7,426 bases of DNA from Chloroflexota bacterium (GCA_021812735.1 JAKAMV010000500.1:1-7426), one strand, 5' to 3'. Numbered from the stretch's first letter, positions 1-6,235 are shown. Notes: generated by a model not told the origin, from the letters alone. A program made the numbers and translations.

Positions 1-1
1 T

Positions 2-49
2 GCGCCGATGGCGACGCGCCTCGGCCGAAGCATCGACCGCACCGCCTGA
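2..49 (+). CDS. 3' end of an upstream gene (possibly fliK)
   Basis: The window opens inside a reading frame that ends in TGA at 47-49 and gives the tail APMATRLGRSIDRTA. The stop is followed immediately by the AAGGAG ribosome site of flgD, a junction typical of co-transcribed genes. Fifteen residues are too few to identify the protein. In many Gram-positive-type flagellar clusters the gene before flgD is fliK (hook-length control), so fliK is a guess from position only. The frame could also be open by chance. Confidence 0.4.
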   Translation, partial: APMATRLGRSIDRTA

Positions 50-63
50 GAAGGAGAGCCGCC

Positions 64-540
64 ATGGACGTCGGAGCACTCGCGGGGAGCGCCGGACTGT
101 CTGCCGACACGGCCGCCACGGACCTCCTCACGCCATTGGGCGCGGGCACCATCGCCAAGGGCGGGGGCGACATCTCGGACGCTTTCGGACTGGGGCGGGA
201 CGACTTCTTCAAGCTGTTCCTGTCCCAGCTTGCGAACCAGGATCCCATGAACCCGGTCGGCGACAAGGACTTCATCAACCAGCTGGCCCAGTTCACGATG
301 ATCGACGCCCTCCAGGCGGTCAAGAGCGCCCTGACGGGCACGCAGCTGGCCGAGGCATCTGGCCTGATCGGACGCAGCATCCGGGGCGTGGACGTGGCGG
401 GGGCCGCCGTTGACGGCGTCGTGGACCGCGTGGTCCAGGCGGACGGCAAGCTGGTGCTCATGATCGGCAGTCGGGCGGTGCGCCTCGACGACGTCACCGT
501 CGTCGAGGTCGCCCAGGAGAGCCTGGGTTCGGTGGCGTGA
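64..540 (+). CDS. flgD: Flagellar hook assembly (cap) protein FlgD, short form
   Basis: FlgD caps the growing hook outside the cell and directs FlgE subunits into place. The signature is at residues 47-83: FFKLFLSQLANQDPMNP followed by FINQLAQFT, matching the family pattern (L..QL.NQDP.NP, then F..QLAQF). Residues 1-40 are a Gly/Ala-rich disordered leader, usual for a protein exported by the flagellar type III system. Residues 99-148 (GLIGRSIRGVD, then GAAVDGVVDRV, then a segment ending RLDDVTVVEV) match the conserved beta-rich segment. At 158 residues it is clearly shorter than enterobacterial FlgD (about 230) and lacks the Tudor/FnIII-like C-terminal part, as do short FlgDs of Bacillus type. 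The ATG at 64 has AAGGAG at 51-56, seven bases upstream. Its stop overlaps the start of the next gene, indicating translational coupling. Confidence 0.95.
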   Translation: MDVGALAGSAGLSADTAATDLLTPLGAGTIAKGGGDISDAFGLGRDDFFKLFLSQLANQDPMNPVGDKDFINQLAQFTMIDALQAVKSALTGTQLAEASGLIGRSIRGVDVAGAAVDGVVDRVVQADGKLVLMIGSRAVRLDDVTVVEVAQESLGSVA

Positions 541-935
541 CCGTGAACGAGGCGCGAGGTGCTGCCACCGTCCAGGTCCGACTCCCAGCAGCGACCGGGC
601 CCGGGCCTGGCACCGGAGAGCGGCCGATCACAACCGGCCCGCCCGTTTCCACCTTCGAGGACGAGCTCGCGAACGTTGCCCGGCCGGTCCACATCTCACG
701 CCACGCCCAGAACCGGCTAGAGCGCCGAAACATCGACCTCCGCCCGGACGACCTCGCCCGCCTTCGCGGCGCGGTGGAGGCCCTCGCTCGCAAGGGCGCC
801 CACCAGTCGGTGGTGATGCTCGACCAGCTCGCGCTCGTCGTCAACGTCCCGTCGGCCACCGTCGTGACGGCGGTCCAGCCCAGGAGCGGAAAGGAGTCCG
901 TGTTCACGAGCATCGACAGCGTCGTCATCGCCTGA
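537..935 (+). CDS. Flagellar operon protein, TIGR02530 / DUF3766 type
   Basis: Small 132-residue protein of the family regularly found between flgD and flgE in Gram-positive-type flagellar operons; its molecular role is not established. The N-terminal 38 residues are low-complexity (Pro/Gly/Thr). The conserved core follows: VHISRHAQNRLERRNIDL at about 51-68, a helical stretch DLARLRGAVEALARKGAH at 72-89, a hydrophobic strand VVMLDQLALVVNV, then VVTAV, and near the end the hallmark VFTSIDSVVI at 122-131. Start: GTG at 537 overlaps the flgD stop (GTGA, 537-540), so translation is probably coupled. A second in-frame GTG at 543 is possible; the only Shine-Dalgarno-like sequence, AGGAG at 515-519, is rather far from both. 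Family assignment comes from motif and context. Confidence 0.85.
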   Translation: MTVNEARGAATVQVRLPAATGPGPGTGERPITTGPPVSTFEDELANVARPVHISRHAQNRLERRNIDLRPDDLARLRGAVEALARKGAHQSVVMLDQLALVVNVPSATVVTAVQPRSGKESVFTSIDSVVIA

Positions 936-1027
936 CGACGACGGCAGCCCCGTCGCCGTCCCATCGGCTCGAACCCGCCATTCGTCGGACCTCCCGAAGG
1001 AGACGATCGGGTCCCGGGCCATCGATC

Positions 1028-1047
1028 GGGCGAGCAAGCGCTCGCCC
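1028..1047 (+). promoter_or_regulatory. Hairpin just upstream of the flgE ribosome site
   Basis: The 128-base gap between the TIGR02530-type gene and flgE holds a perfect 8-bp stem, GGGCGAGC (1028-1035) and GCTCGCCC (1040-1047), closed by the tetraloop AAGC. It ends four bases before the flgE Shine-Dalgarno GGGAG (1052-1056). There is no T-run, so it is not a classical terminator; control of flgE translation or mRNA processing are possibilities. A weaker 6-bp stem, CGACGG/CCGTCG (939-944, 950-955), follows the upstream stop codon. I see no sigma-28-type promoter in the gap. Confidence 0.35.
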
Positions 1048-1063
1048 ACACGGGAGTCAGACC

Positions 1064-2335
1064 ATGCTTCGGTCCATGTTCTCGGCGATCTCCGGCCTGC
1101 GCGGCCATCAGATCATGATGGACGTCATCGGCAACAACATCGCCAACGTCAACACGGTGGGCTACAAGTCCGGCCGGATCAGCTTCCAGGACATCCTGTC
1201 CCAGACGCTCCGCGGCGCCACCTCGCCCAACGGCGGACTGGGCAGCATCAACCCGGCTCAGATCGGACTGGGCATGACGGTTGCCGGCATCGACGTCCTG
1301 CACACCCAGGGAAACCTCCAGTCCACCGGCAAGCTCACCGACATGGCCATCCAGGGCGACGGATTCTTCATCCTCGCGGACGGTGCCCGCCAGTACTACA
1401 CCCGCGACGGCGCATTCGACATCGCGATCGACGGGACGGTCGTCAATCCCGCGAGCGGGTTGAAGGTCCAGGGCTGGCAGGCGGACTCGTCCGGCGCCAT
1501 CGACACGACCTCGGCGCCCGGCAGCGTCCAGATCCCGATCGGCCAGCGCACGACCGCGCTTCCGACTTCGGCTGCCGAGCTGCGCGGCAACCTCGATGCC
1601 GCGGCTGCCGTCGGCGATACCGCGACGACGACACTCACCGTGTTCGACTCGCTCGGCGTGAGCCACTCGATCAAGATCACGTTCACCAAGAGCGCGGCCA
1701 ACGCGTGGGACTGGGCGGCGACGACCGATCCGACGGACACGGAGGCCTCGATCACTGCTGCCACGAGCACCGGTACGCTCACCTTCACCAGCAACGGCCT
1801 GATCGACACGGTCACCCCGACCCTCCCCACCGGTACCCTGTCGATCGACTTGGCTAACGGCGCCACGTCTCCGCTGTTGGTCGACGCGGCAGTCGATCCG
1901 CCCACCCTGGACTTCCTCCAGATGACCCAGTTCAGCGGTGCGAGCGAGCCGGTCGCGCACGCCAACGGCTTCACGTCCGGCTCCCTGGTGACCTTTGCCG
2001 TCGGCAACGGTGGCGAGATCACCGGGGTGTATTCCAACGGACAGACCGAGATCCTGGGCCAGATCGCGATGGCCAGCTTCCTCAACCCCGCGGGCCTGCT
2101 GCGCGCCGGCCAGAACACCTTCCAGACCTCCTCGGCGTCCGGCAGCCCCTCGATCGGCCGGCCCGGCCAGGGCAACCGCGGAACGGTCACCACGGGCGCA
2201 CTGGAGATGTCCAACGTCGACCTCGCGACGCAGTTCACCGGGATGATCACGGCGCAGCGCGGCTTCCAGGCCAACGGCCGTGTCATCACGTCGTCCGACG
2301 AGATGCTGCAGGAGCTCGTGAACCTCAAGCGGTAG
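1064..2335 (+). CDS. flgE: Flagellar hook protein FlgE
   Basis: FlgE polymerises into the flexible hook joining rod and filament. It is exported through the flagellar type III apparatus, so a signal peptide is neither expected nor present. The N-terminal D0 region begins MLRSMFSAISGLRGHQ and carries NNIANVNTVGYKSGR at about 24-38, the hallmark of the rod/hook family. TGKLTDMAIQGDGFFIL at 88-104 opens the second conserved block. Residues about 165-290 form the FlaE-like D2 region (FDSLGVSHSIKITF at 194-207). The C-terminal D0 helix contains GALEMSNVDLATQF (378-391), MITAQRGFQANGRVI and QELVNLKR. The long central region and 423-residue length separate it from FlgG/FlgF (about 260). ATG at 1064 has GGGAG seven bases upstream. 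It ends in TAG at 2333-2335. Confidence 0.96.
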   Translation: MLRSMFSAISGLRGHQIMMDVIGNNIANVNTVGYKSGRISFQDILSQTLRGATSPNGGLGSINPAQIGLGMTVAGIDVLHTQGNLQSTGKLTDMAIQGDGFFILADGARQYYTRDGAFDIAIDGTVVNPASGLKVQGWQADSSGAIDTTSAPGSVQIPIGQRTTALPTSAAELRGNLDAAAAVGDTATTTLTVFDSLGVSHSIKITFTKSAANAWDWAATTDPTDTEASITAATSTGTLTFTSNGLIDTVTPTLPTGTLSIDLANGATSPLLVDAAVDPPTLDFLQMTQFSGASEPVAHANGFTSGSLVTFAVGNGGEITGVYSNGQTEILGQIAMASFLNPAGLLRAGQNTFQTSSASGSPSIGRPGQGNRGTVTTGALEMSNVDLATQFTGMITAQRGFQANGRVITSSDEMLQELVNLKR

Positions 2336-2343
2336 GACCTCCA

Positions 2344-2414
2344 GCCCGGCCGCGCCGGGCATGAACGGCGGGACGAGGGACCGGTTCGGCTGAAGCCGCC
2401 CGCTCGTCCCGCCG
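2344..2414 (+). terminator. Two tandem GC hairpins after flgE (terminator or processing element)
   Basis: Nine bases after the flgE stop is a perfect 7-bp stem, GCCCGGC (2344-2350) and GCCGGGC (2354-2360), with a 3-base loop. Five bases on is a perfect 12-bp stem, CGGCGGGACGAG (2366-2377) and CTCGTCCCGCCG (2403-2414). The 25-base loop of the second contains a further small hairpin, CGGC-TGAA-GCCG (2387-2398). Neither is followed by a T-run, so an intrinsic terminator of the E. coli kind is not shown. High-GC bacteria often use T-poor hairpins, so termination is possible; protection or processing of the abundant flgE message is the other option. The second stem ends 12 bases before the next gene's GTG. 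Confidence 0.55.
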
Positions 2415-2425
2415 ACACCTCCGGG

Positions 2426-3580
2426 GTGAGCGCCCTCTATCCCCACCATCCTCGACCACAGGCTGCCGTGCTCGCGGCCCTGGTCGTGTTCGGCCTGCGG
2501 CTGGCCACCCCAGCAGTTGCGCACGGGAACGGAATCGGCGACCTGTACGCGGCAGCCGAAGGGGCGGTACTCGAACTTCACGCGGCGTCCGGCAAGGTCG
2601 TCGGGGCGGTCGACATGTCGCCCGATCCCTCGTCAATCGCATTCAGCAACGACGGCCGGTCCCTGTACGTGGCGACCGGAGCGCGGGAAGTCGCCCGAAT
2701 CGACATCCAGACCATCCAGGTCCAGGAGGTCCTGGCCATGCCCACTGAGATCACGGCGATCGCCGTGCCGCGCGGGACGACGGCAGTGGCGGCGGGCCCA
2801 GGCGGCAGGGAGCTCCTGCTGGCCGATCTCGAGAGCCGAGCGGTGCACCGGACTTCGCCGCTGCCGGGGGCTGCCGATCTCCTGGCTGCCGATCGCCGCG
2901 AGTTCCGCGCCCTGGCCGCACGCTCCGGCTCGACATGGCTGGCCGTCGTCGACGCCGCCACGGCGGCAGTGTCCATCCTCGACGTGCAGGCCCGGGTGGT
3001 GGGGCTCGCGGTGGACCGCGCCGGCGGTGCCGGGTTTGTCGTCACCGAGGCCCCGGATCAGCTGCTCCGAATCCGCCTCGACCACCCGGCGGTGCTGTGG
3101 ACCGTCGGTCTTCCATCGGCGCCGACCGCAGTCACCTCGACGGCCTTCGGTCCAGTGGTGGCGGGCGCCAGCGAGTCTTGGACGACGGATGGCCTGGCCG
3201 CGAGGGCATGGTCCTCGGAGGGGGCGCCGTCCGGGGTCGTCGCCGCCAGCGACGATGGGGATTTCGTCTACCTCGGCCAGCCAAGCGGAGTCCTCGCGAT
3301 CGGCCGGGGAGGCAGGATCGACCGGGTGATCGGACTTGGCTCGAGGGGCGGAGCCCATGGGCTCGCTGCCTTTCCGGCCCGCGCGTCACTTGCAACGACC
3401 GGCGCGTCAACCTCCCCGCCCGCTTCGGTCGCGATGCCCGTAACCTCGACCCTGCCCGAGCAGAGCCGGGCCTTGGCGGACCGGTCCGGCCTGTTCCTCG
3501 TGGCTGCGGCGGTGTTTCTCGTCCTGCTCGCTGCGGGCCTGGTCGTCGTCCACCGCCTCCCGCCGCGCGTGCGTGACTGA
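2426..3580 (+). CDS. Secreted, C-terminally anchored beta-propeller protein, function unknown
   Basis: I do not recognise a named family beyond the fold. Residues 1-32 look like a Sec signal peptide: a short His/Arg region, a hydrophobic core AAVLAALVVFGL at 13-24, and a likely cleavage after AVA-32. From about 38 to 317 there are roughly seven degenerate 40-residue units of the YVTN/WD-like propeller kind, clearest in SIAFSNDGRSLYVATG (70-85) and VVAASDDGDFVYLG (271-284). A Thr/Ser/Pro/Ala-rich linker (320-350) follows, then a transmembrane helix at about 354-375 and a basic tail, HRLPPRVRD. The predicted product is an external propeller held by one helix, tail in the cytoplasm. The GTG at 2426 is the first usable start after flgE, in the same frame as flgE; no good Shine-Dalgarno precedes it. 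It follows flgE on the same strand, but the hairpins between them make co-transcription uncertain. Confidence 0.75.
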   Translation: MSALYPHHPRPQAAVLAALVVFGLRLATPAVAHGNGIGDLYAAAEGAVLELHAASGKVVGAVDMSPDPSSIAFSNDGRSLYVATGAREVARIDIQTIQVQEVLAMPTEITAIAVPRGTTAVAAGPGGRELLLADLESRAVHRTSPLPGAADLLAADRREFRALAARSGSTWLAVVDAATAAVSILDVQARVVGLAVDRAGGAGFVVTEAPDQLLRIRLDHPAVLWTVGLPSAPTAVTSTAFGPVVAGASESWTTDGLAARAWSSEGAPSGVVAASDDGDFVYLGQPSGVLAIGRGGRIDRVIGLGSRGGAHGLAAFPARASLATTGASTSPPASVAMPVTSTLPEQSRALADRSGLFLVAAAVFLVLLAAGLVVVHRLPPRVRD

Positions 3581-3903
3581 CCTTCGCGGCAGACCGGGCG
3601 AGACGGCGGAGCGTCCGGTGCTCCGGCGTCCCAAGTGACGGGGAAGGCAGCGCATACGCTGCAGATCGCTGAATACGCCTGCCAATGAAGCGACCCCACA
3701 GCCGGGCCGCCGCCACTGGAGCACGCCGCGGTGCTCCATCCGGCCGGAGCAGCCGACGGCAGGGACGGCAGGCATTGGTCCCTACCCCTCCATCGGTGTC
3801 GGCCACCTCGTCGATCCCGGCCGAAATCGGAGTGCCATCGGTGTGCCGTTGATCAGGATCGGCTGGAGCCCGGCCCGATCGGGCGCGCCCTCGACGCGGC
3901 CGG
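3581..3903. other. Intergenic region without a convincing gene, with several inverted repeats
   Basis: These 323 bases separate the + strand propeller gene from the - strand esterase, whose 3' ends face each other. Open frames here are short, Arg/Pro/Ser-rich and resemble no family I know. Structure present: an imperfect stem at 3602-3630; a perfect 8-bp stem TGGAGCAC (3717-3724) and GTGCTCCA (3731-3738) with loop GCCGCG; the 12-base palindrome GCCCGATCGGGC (3873-3884) just past the esterase stop; and a 10-base direct repeat CCATCGGTGT at 3790 and 3835. I recognise no known RNA family. Confidence 0.6.
3602..3630 (+). terminator. Possible terminator hairpin of the propeller gene
   Basis: Arms GACGGCGGAGC (3602-3612) and GCTCCGGCGTC (3620-3630) pair over 10 of 11 positions with one G/G mismatch and a 7-base loop, 21 bases after the stop codon. 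No T-run follows. Its position supports termination, but GC-rich sequence yields such stems by chance. Confidence 0.35.
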
Positions 3904-4884
3904 TCACCCCGCTCCGGTGCCGAGTCGCTCGCGCAGCCACCGCAACTTGGCCGCATCCTGGAAGCCCTGACCACCTTCGTGGTCGTTGAAGGGGTACTCG
4001 AGGATCTCCTTGGGCCCGCCGTAGGCGTTGTACGCTGCGTAGACCGTGGAGGGCGGGCAGACGCGATCCATCAGCCCGACCGAGAACAGCGCCGGCGCGG
4101 TGGCCGACCGGCCCAGGACCGCCACGTCGAAGTACGAGAGCGTCGTCAAGGCGGCCTCGACGTGATCCCGATGCAGCTTGAGATAGCGGACGATCTCGCC
4201 GTAGGGGTCGCTGTCGGCGACCGTGATCGCCCGCGGGAAATCGCACAGGAACGGGACGTCCGGCATGGTGGCGGCGATGTCGGGAACGAGGGCCGCGACG
4301 GCGATGCTGATCCCCCCGCCCTGGCTCCCGCCGGTTACGGCGATGCGCCCGGCATCGATGGCCGGATGGGCCCGCGCCGCCTCGACCGCGCGGACGGCGT
4401 CCGCGAAGACCCGCCGGTAGTAGTACGTCCGCGGATCGAGGATCCCCTGGGTCATGAACCCCGGATGGGACGGCGCGCCGGTCGCGTCCGGATCCGGCGT
4501 CTCGCCGACCGCCCAGCTCGAACCCTGCCCCCGGGTGTCCATCACGAAGTGGGCGTACCCGGCCGCAGCCCACAGGATTCGCTCGTGAGCAAGCCCGCGG
4601 CCGCCGCCGTAGCCGAGGTACTCGACGACGGCCGGCAAGGGGGCCCGGCCGCCCTCGGGCAGATGGAGCCAGGCCCGGACGGGCGAGCCGGCAAAGCCGG
4701 CGAAGGTGGCGTCGAACGTGGCGATCACCGCGAGGCCGTTGTCGCGCCGTTCGAACGAGGCGTCCAGGTCGTGGGCGCGGGTCTCTGCCAACGTGGTCGA
4801 CCAGAACGTCGCCAGGTCTGGCGGACGGACGAGGTCTGGTCCGTACGACCTGAGCTCGGCCAGCGGCAGGTCCTCGTGTGGCAC
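3904..4884 (-). CDS. CE7-family acetyl esterase (acetyl xylan esterase / cephalosporin-C deacetylase type)
   Basis: An alpha/beta-hydrolase that removes acetyl groups from acetylated sugars, typically short oligosaccharides inside the cell. All CE7 signatures are visible: the N-terminal EDLPLAELRSYGP (4-16), the RGQ motif at 118-120 (DTRGQGSSW), the nucleophile motif TGGSQGG with Ser187, acid Asp273 in GLMDRVCPPS, and His302 in NDHEGG (the family's HE motif). These positions are close to the Thermotoga maritima enzyme triad (Ser188, Asp274, His303), and the 326-residue length is normal for CE7. There is no signal peptide, so it is predicted to be cytoplasmic. The GTG start is supported by alignment of the N-terminus with the family and by GGAGGA at 4894-4899 (- strand), nine bases upstream. 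It diverges from a LacI-type regulator. The substrate is not shown; the nearby GH130 gene suggests acetylated manno-oligosaccharides. Confidence 0.92.
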   Translation of the reverse strand: MPHEDLPLAELRSYGPDLVRPPDLATFWSTTLAETRAHDLDASFERRDNGLAVIATFDATFAGFAGSPVRAWLHLPEGGRAPLPAVVEYLGYGGGRGLAHERILWAAAGYAHFVMDTRGQGSSWAVGETPDPDATGAPSHPGFMTQGILDPRTYYYRRVFADAVRAVEAARAHPAIDAGRIAVTGGSQGGGISIAVAALVPDIAATMPDVPFLCDFPRAITVADSDPYGEIVRYLKLHRDHVEAALTTLSYFDVAVLGRSATAPALFSVGLMDRVCPPSTVYAAYNAYGGPKEILEYPFNDHEGGQGFQDAAKLRWLRERLGTGAG

Positions 4885-4988
4885 TCGCGCGGTTCCTCCA
4901 GGGTGACGCGATCCAGGTGACGCACTCGCCGCACGAAACGCTGGGCGATGGCGGCACGACGCCGGGCGTCAAGCGGCGCGGCCTCTGC

Positions 4989-5018
4989 AACGTAGGCGGC
5001 CAGGTGCTGAACTGTCAA
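4989..5018 (-). promoter_or_regulatory. Candidate promoter of the esterase gene
   Basis: On the - strand a perfect -35 hexamer TTGACA (5013-5018) is followed after 18 bases by TACGTT (4989-4994), which fits the TANNNT form of high-GC -10 boxes. It would give a leader of about 100 bases. The -10 is weak, and the same bases could instead be coding (a TTG-started frame runs from 5018 into the esterase), so this is tentative. Confidence 0.35.
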
Positions 5019-5100
5019 GCGCAGCGACCAGAGAACGTCAACTAATCGCGTCCCTCCAGTGCGTCCGGGTCAGGTCCCTTGGACAGGCGATCGGCGGCCA

Positions 5101-5129
5101 TTGACGAGGTTGAAGGCGACTGATAGTGT
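5101..5129 (+). promoter_or_regulatory. Promoter of the LacI-family gene, probably giving a leaderless mRNA
   Basis: TTGACG (5101-5106, five of six bases of the -35 consensus) is followed after 17 bases by TAGTGT (5124-5129), a TANNNT -10 box. The GTG start at 5139 lies nine bases past the -10, where transcription should begin, and no Shine-Dalgarno sequence precedes it. Together these suggest a transcript starting at or within a base or two of the start codon. Confidence 0.5.
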
Positions 5130-5137
5130 GAGCTCAC
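5128..5137. promoter_or_regulatory. Putative operator of the LacI-family regulator
   Basis: A perfect 10-base palindrome GTGAGCTCAC overlaps the end of the -10 box and ends one base before the GTG start. The half-site GTGAG resembles that of the E. coli lac operator (TGTGAGC), but the centre here is GC with no extra CG step. A further half-site-like GGTGAGC begins at 5138. A repressor bound here would block RNA polymerase at its own promoter, the usual autoregulation of LacI proteins. No second copy was seen near the two enzyme genes. Confidence 0.45.
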
Positions 5138-5138
5138 G

Positions 5139-6224
5139 GTGAGCGCACACGATCCGACCAGGGACGACGGCCGGAGGCGGGTCACTCTGGCCGACGTCGC
5201 TCGGGCGACCGGCGTTTCCGCGGCGGCGGTTTCGCTTGCGGTTCGCGGCGAGCCGGGAGTCAGTCGCGAAACTCGCGAGCGTGTCGTCGAAACGGCGCGA
5301 CGGCTGGGTTACCGCGGTGTCAGCCGGTCGAGCCAGCGGCGGACTCGGCAGCTGACCATCGGGCTGATCATCAAGTCTCCCGTGGGCGACGCTCCCGAGG
5401 TGAACCGCTTCTACTCGCCGGTGATGGCCGGCATCGAGGAGATCTGCCGGATCCGCGAGGTGGATCTGCTCTTCGCCGCCATGCCCGTCGACGATGACTA
5501 CTACCCGATCGAGGTCCCGCGACTCGTCACCGAGCGAGCGATGGACGGCTTGATCGTCGTCGGCGCACACCTGAGCCATGGCACGACCGCCCTGCTGGAG
5601 GACGGCCCACCGGCAGTCCTCGTCGACGCCTACGCCCAGGACGTTGCAATGGACTCGGTGGTCAGCGACAACGTCGGCGGCGCCCGCGCGGCGGTCGGCC
5701 ACCTCATCGGCCAGGGCCACCGCGAGATCGCGATCGTGGGCACCAGGCCCGATTCGTTTCCGAGCATTCTCCAGCGGCGCCGTGGTTATGAGCAGGCGAT
5801 CGCCGAAGCCGAGCTGCGGCCGCGCTACATCGATGTCGCGTACGCGCCCCCGGAGGCGGCAGCCAAGGTCGCCCTGGAGCACGTCCGCGCGGACCCGAGC
5901 CTCACGGCGGTATTCTGCTGCAACGACGCTGTGGCCGTTGCCCTGATCCAGGACGCGCAGCAGGCCGGTCTGGACGTGCCTGGTCGGCTGTCAGTCGTCG
6001 GCTACGACGACATCGATCTCGCCCGTTATGTGTCGCCCCAGCTGACGACGATGGCCGTCGACAAGCTGGGCATGGGCCGGCTGGCCGTCACCCTGCTGCT
6101 CCATCGCCTCGAGTTCGGCGGGGCGACAGTGACTCAGGCATTCATTCGACCCCGCCTCGTCGAGCGCTCCTCCGTGCGGGCGATCGAGCCCCGGCCGGTC
6201 GACCGCGACCCCGTCCAGGCCTGA
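5139..6224 (+). CDS. LacI-family transcriptional regulator
   Basis: A 361-residue repressor-type protein. The N-terminal helix-turn-helix is textbook: TLADVARATGVSAAAVSLAV at 16-35 and VSRETRERVVETARRLGY at 41-58. The effector domain begins at LTIGLI (72-77) and shows the periplasmic-binding-protein-like fold with family landmarks: FYSPVMAGIEE (91-101), MDGLIVVGAH, SVVSDNVGGARAAVGHLIGQGH, CCNDAVAVALI, and VVGYDDIDLARYVSPQLTTM near the C-terminus. Oddity: the hinge segment reads VSRSSQRRTR (61-70), and aligned on the IGL that follows, the leucine that normally intercalates in the DNA minor groove is Gln66. Flanked by an esterase and a mannoside phosphorylase, it most likely senses a manno-oligosaccharide or related sugar; the ligand cannot be read from the sequence. 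The GTG start has no ribosome site and fits leaderless translation. Confidence 0.95.
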   Translation: MSAHDPTRDDGRRRVTLADVARATGVSAAAVSLAVRGEPGVSRETRERVVETARRLGYRGVSRSSQRRTRQLTIGLIIKSPVGDAPEVNRFYSPVMAGIEEICRIREVDLLFAAMPVDDDYYPIEVPRLVTERAMDGLIVVGAHLSHGTTALLEDGPPAVLVDAYAQDVAMDSVVSDNVGGARAAVGHLIGQGHREIAIVGTRPDSFPSILQRRRGYEQAIAEAELRPRYIDVAYAPPEAAAKVALEHVRADPSLTAVFCCNDAVAVALIQDAQQAGLDVPGRLSVVGYDDIDLARYVSPQLTTMAVDKLGMGRLAVTLLLHRLEFGGATVTQAFIRPRLVERSSVRAIEPRPVDRDPVQA

Positions 6225-6235
6225 TCGCCCGCGAC

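Noticed and set aside
494..2581. 695-residue open frame on the - strand opposite flgD and flgE
   Set aside because: Arg/Gly-rich antisense shadow of clear flagellar genes; such long spurious frames are common in high-GC DNA.
3389..3403. LATTG in the propeller protein as a class E sortase motif (LAxTG)
   Set aside because: The motif at residues 322-326 is separated from the membrane helix by about 28 residues; sortase signals have the hydrophobic segment almost directly after the motif. The helix more likely serves as a simple anchor.
3581..3660. Possible c-di-GMP riboswitch near the flagellar genes
   Set aside because: The stem at 3602-3630 was compared by eye with the GEMM-I consensus; the conserved internal motifs are absent, and it lies downstream rather than upstream of a + strand gene.
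3684..3848. Small + strand open frame starting MKRPHSRAAATGARR
   Set aside because: About 54 residues of Arg/Ser/Pro-rich sequence, no ribosome site, crosses an inverted repeat, and resembles no family.
3873..3884. Palindrome GCCCGATCGGGC as an operator
   Set aside because: It lies past the 3' end of the esterase with no promoter nearby; palindromes of this type arise readily in GATC- and GC-rich sequence.
4223..4420. Small + strand frames opposite the esterase
   Set aside because: Antisense shadows without ribosome sites or recognisable domains.
3782..4990. 402-residue open frame on the - strand overlapping the esterase
   Set aside because: A different frame from the CE7 gene, Arg/Pro-rich and with no motifs, while the 326-residue frame carries all catalytic residues and the family N-terminus.
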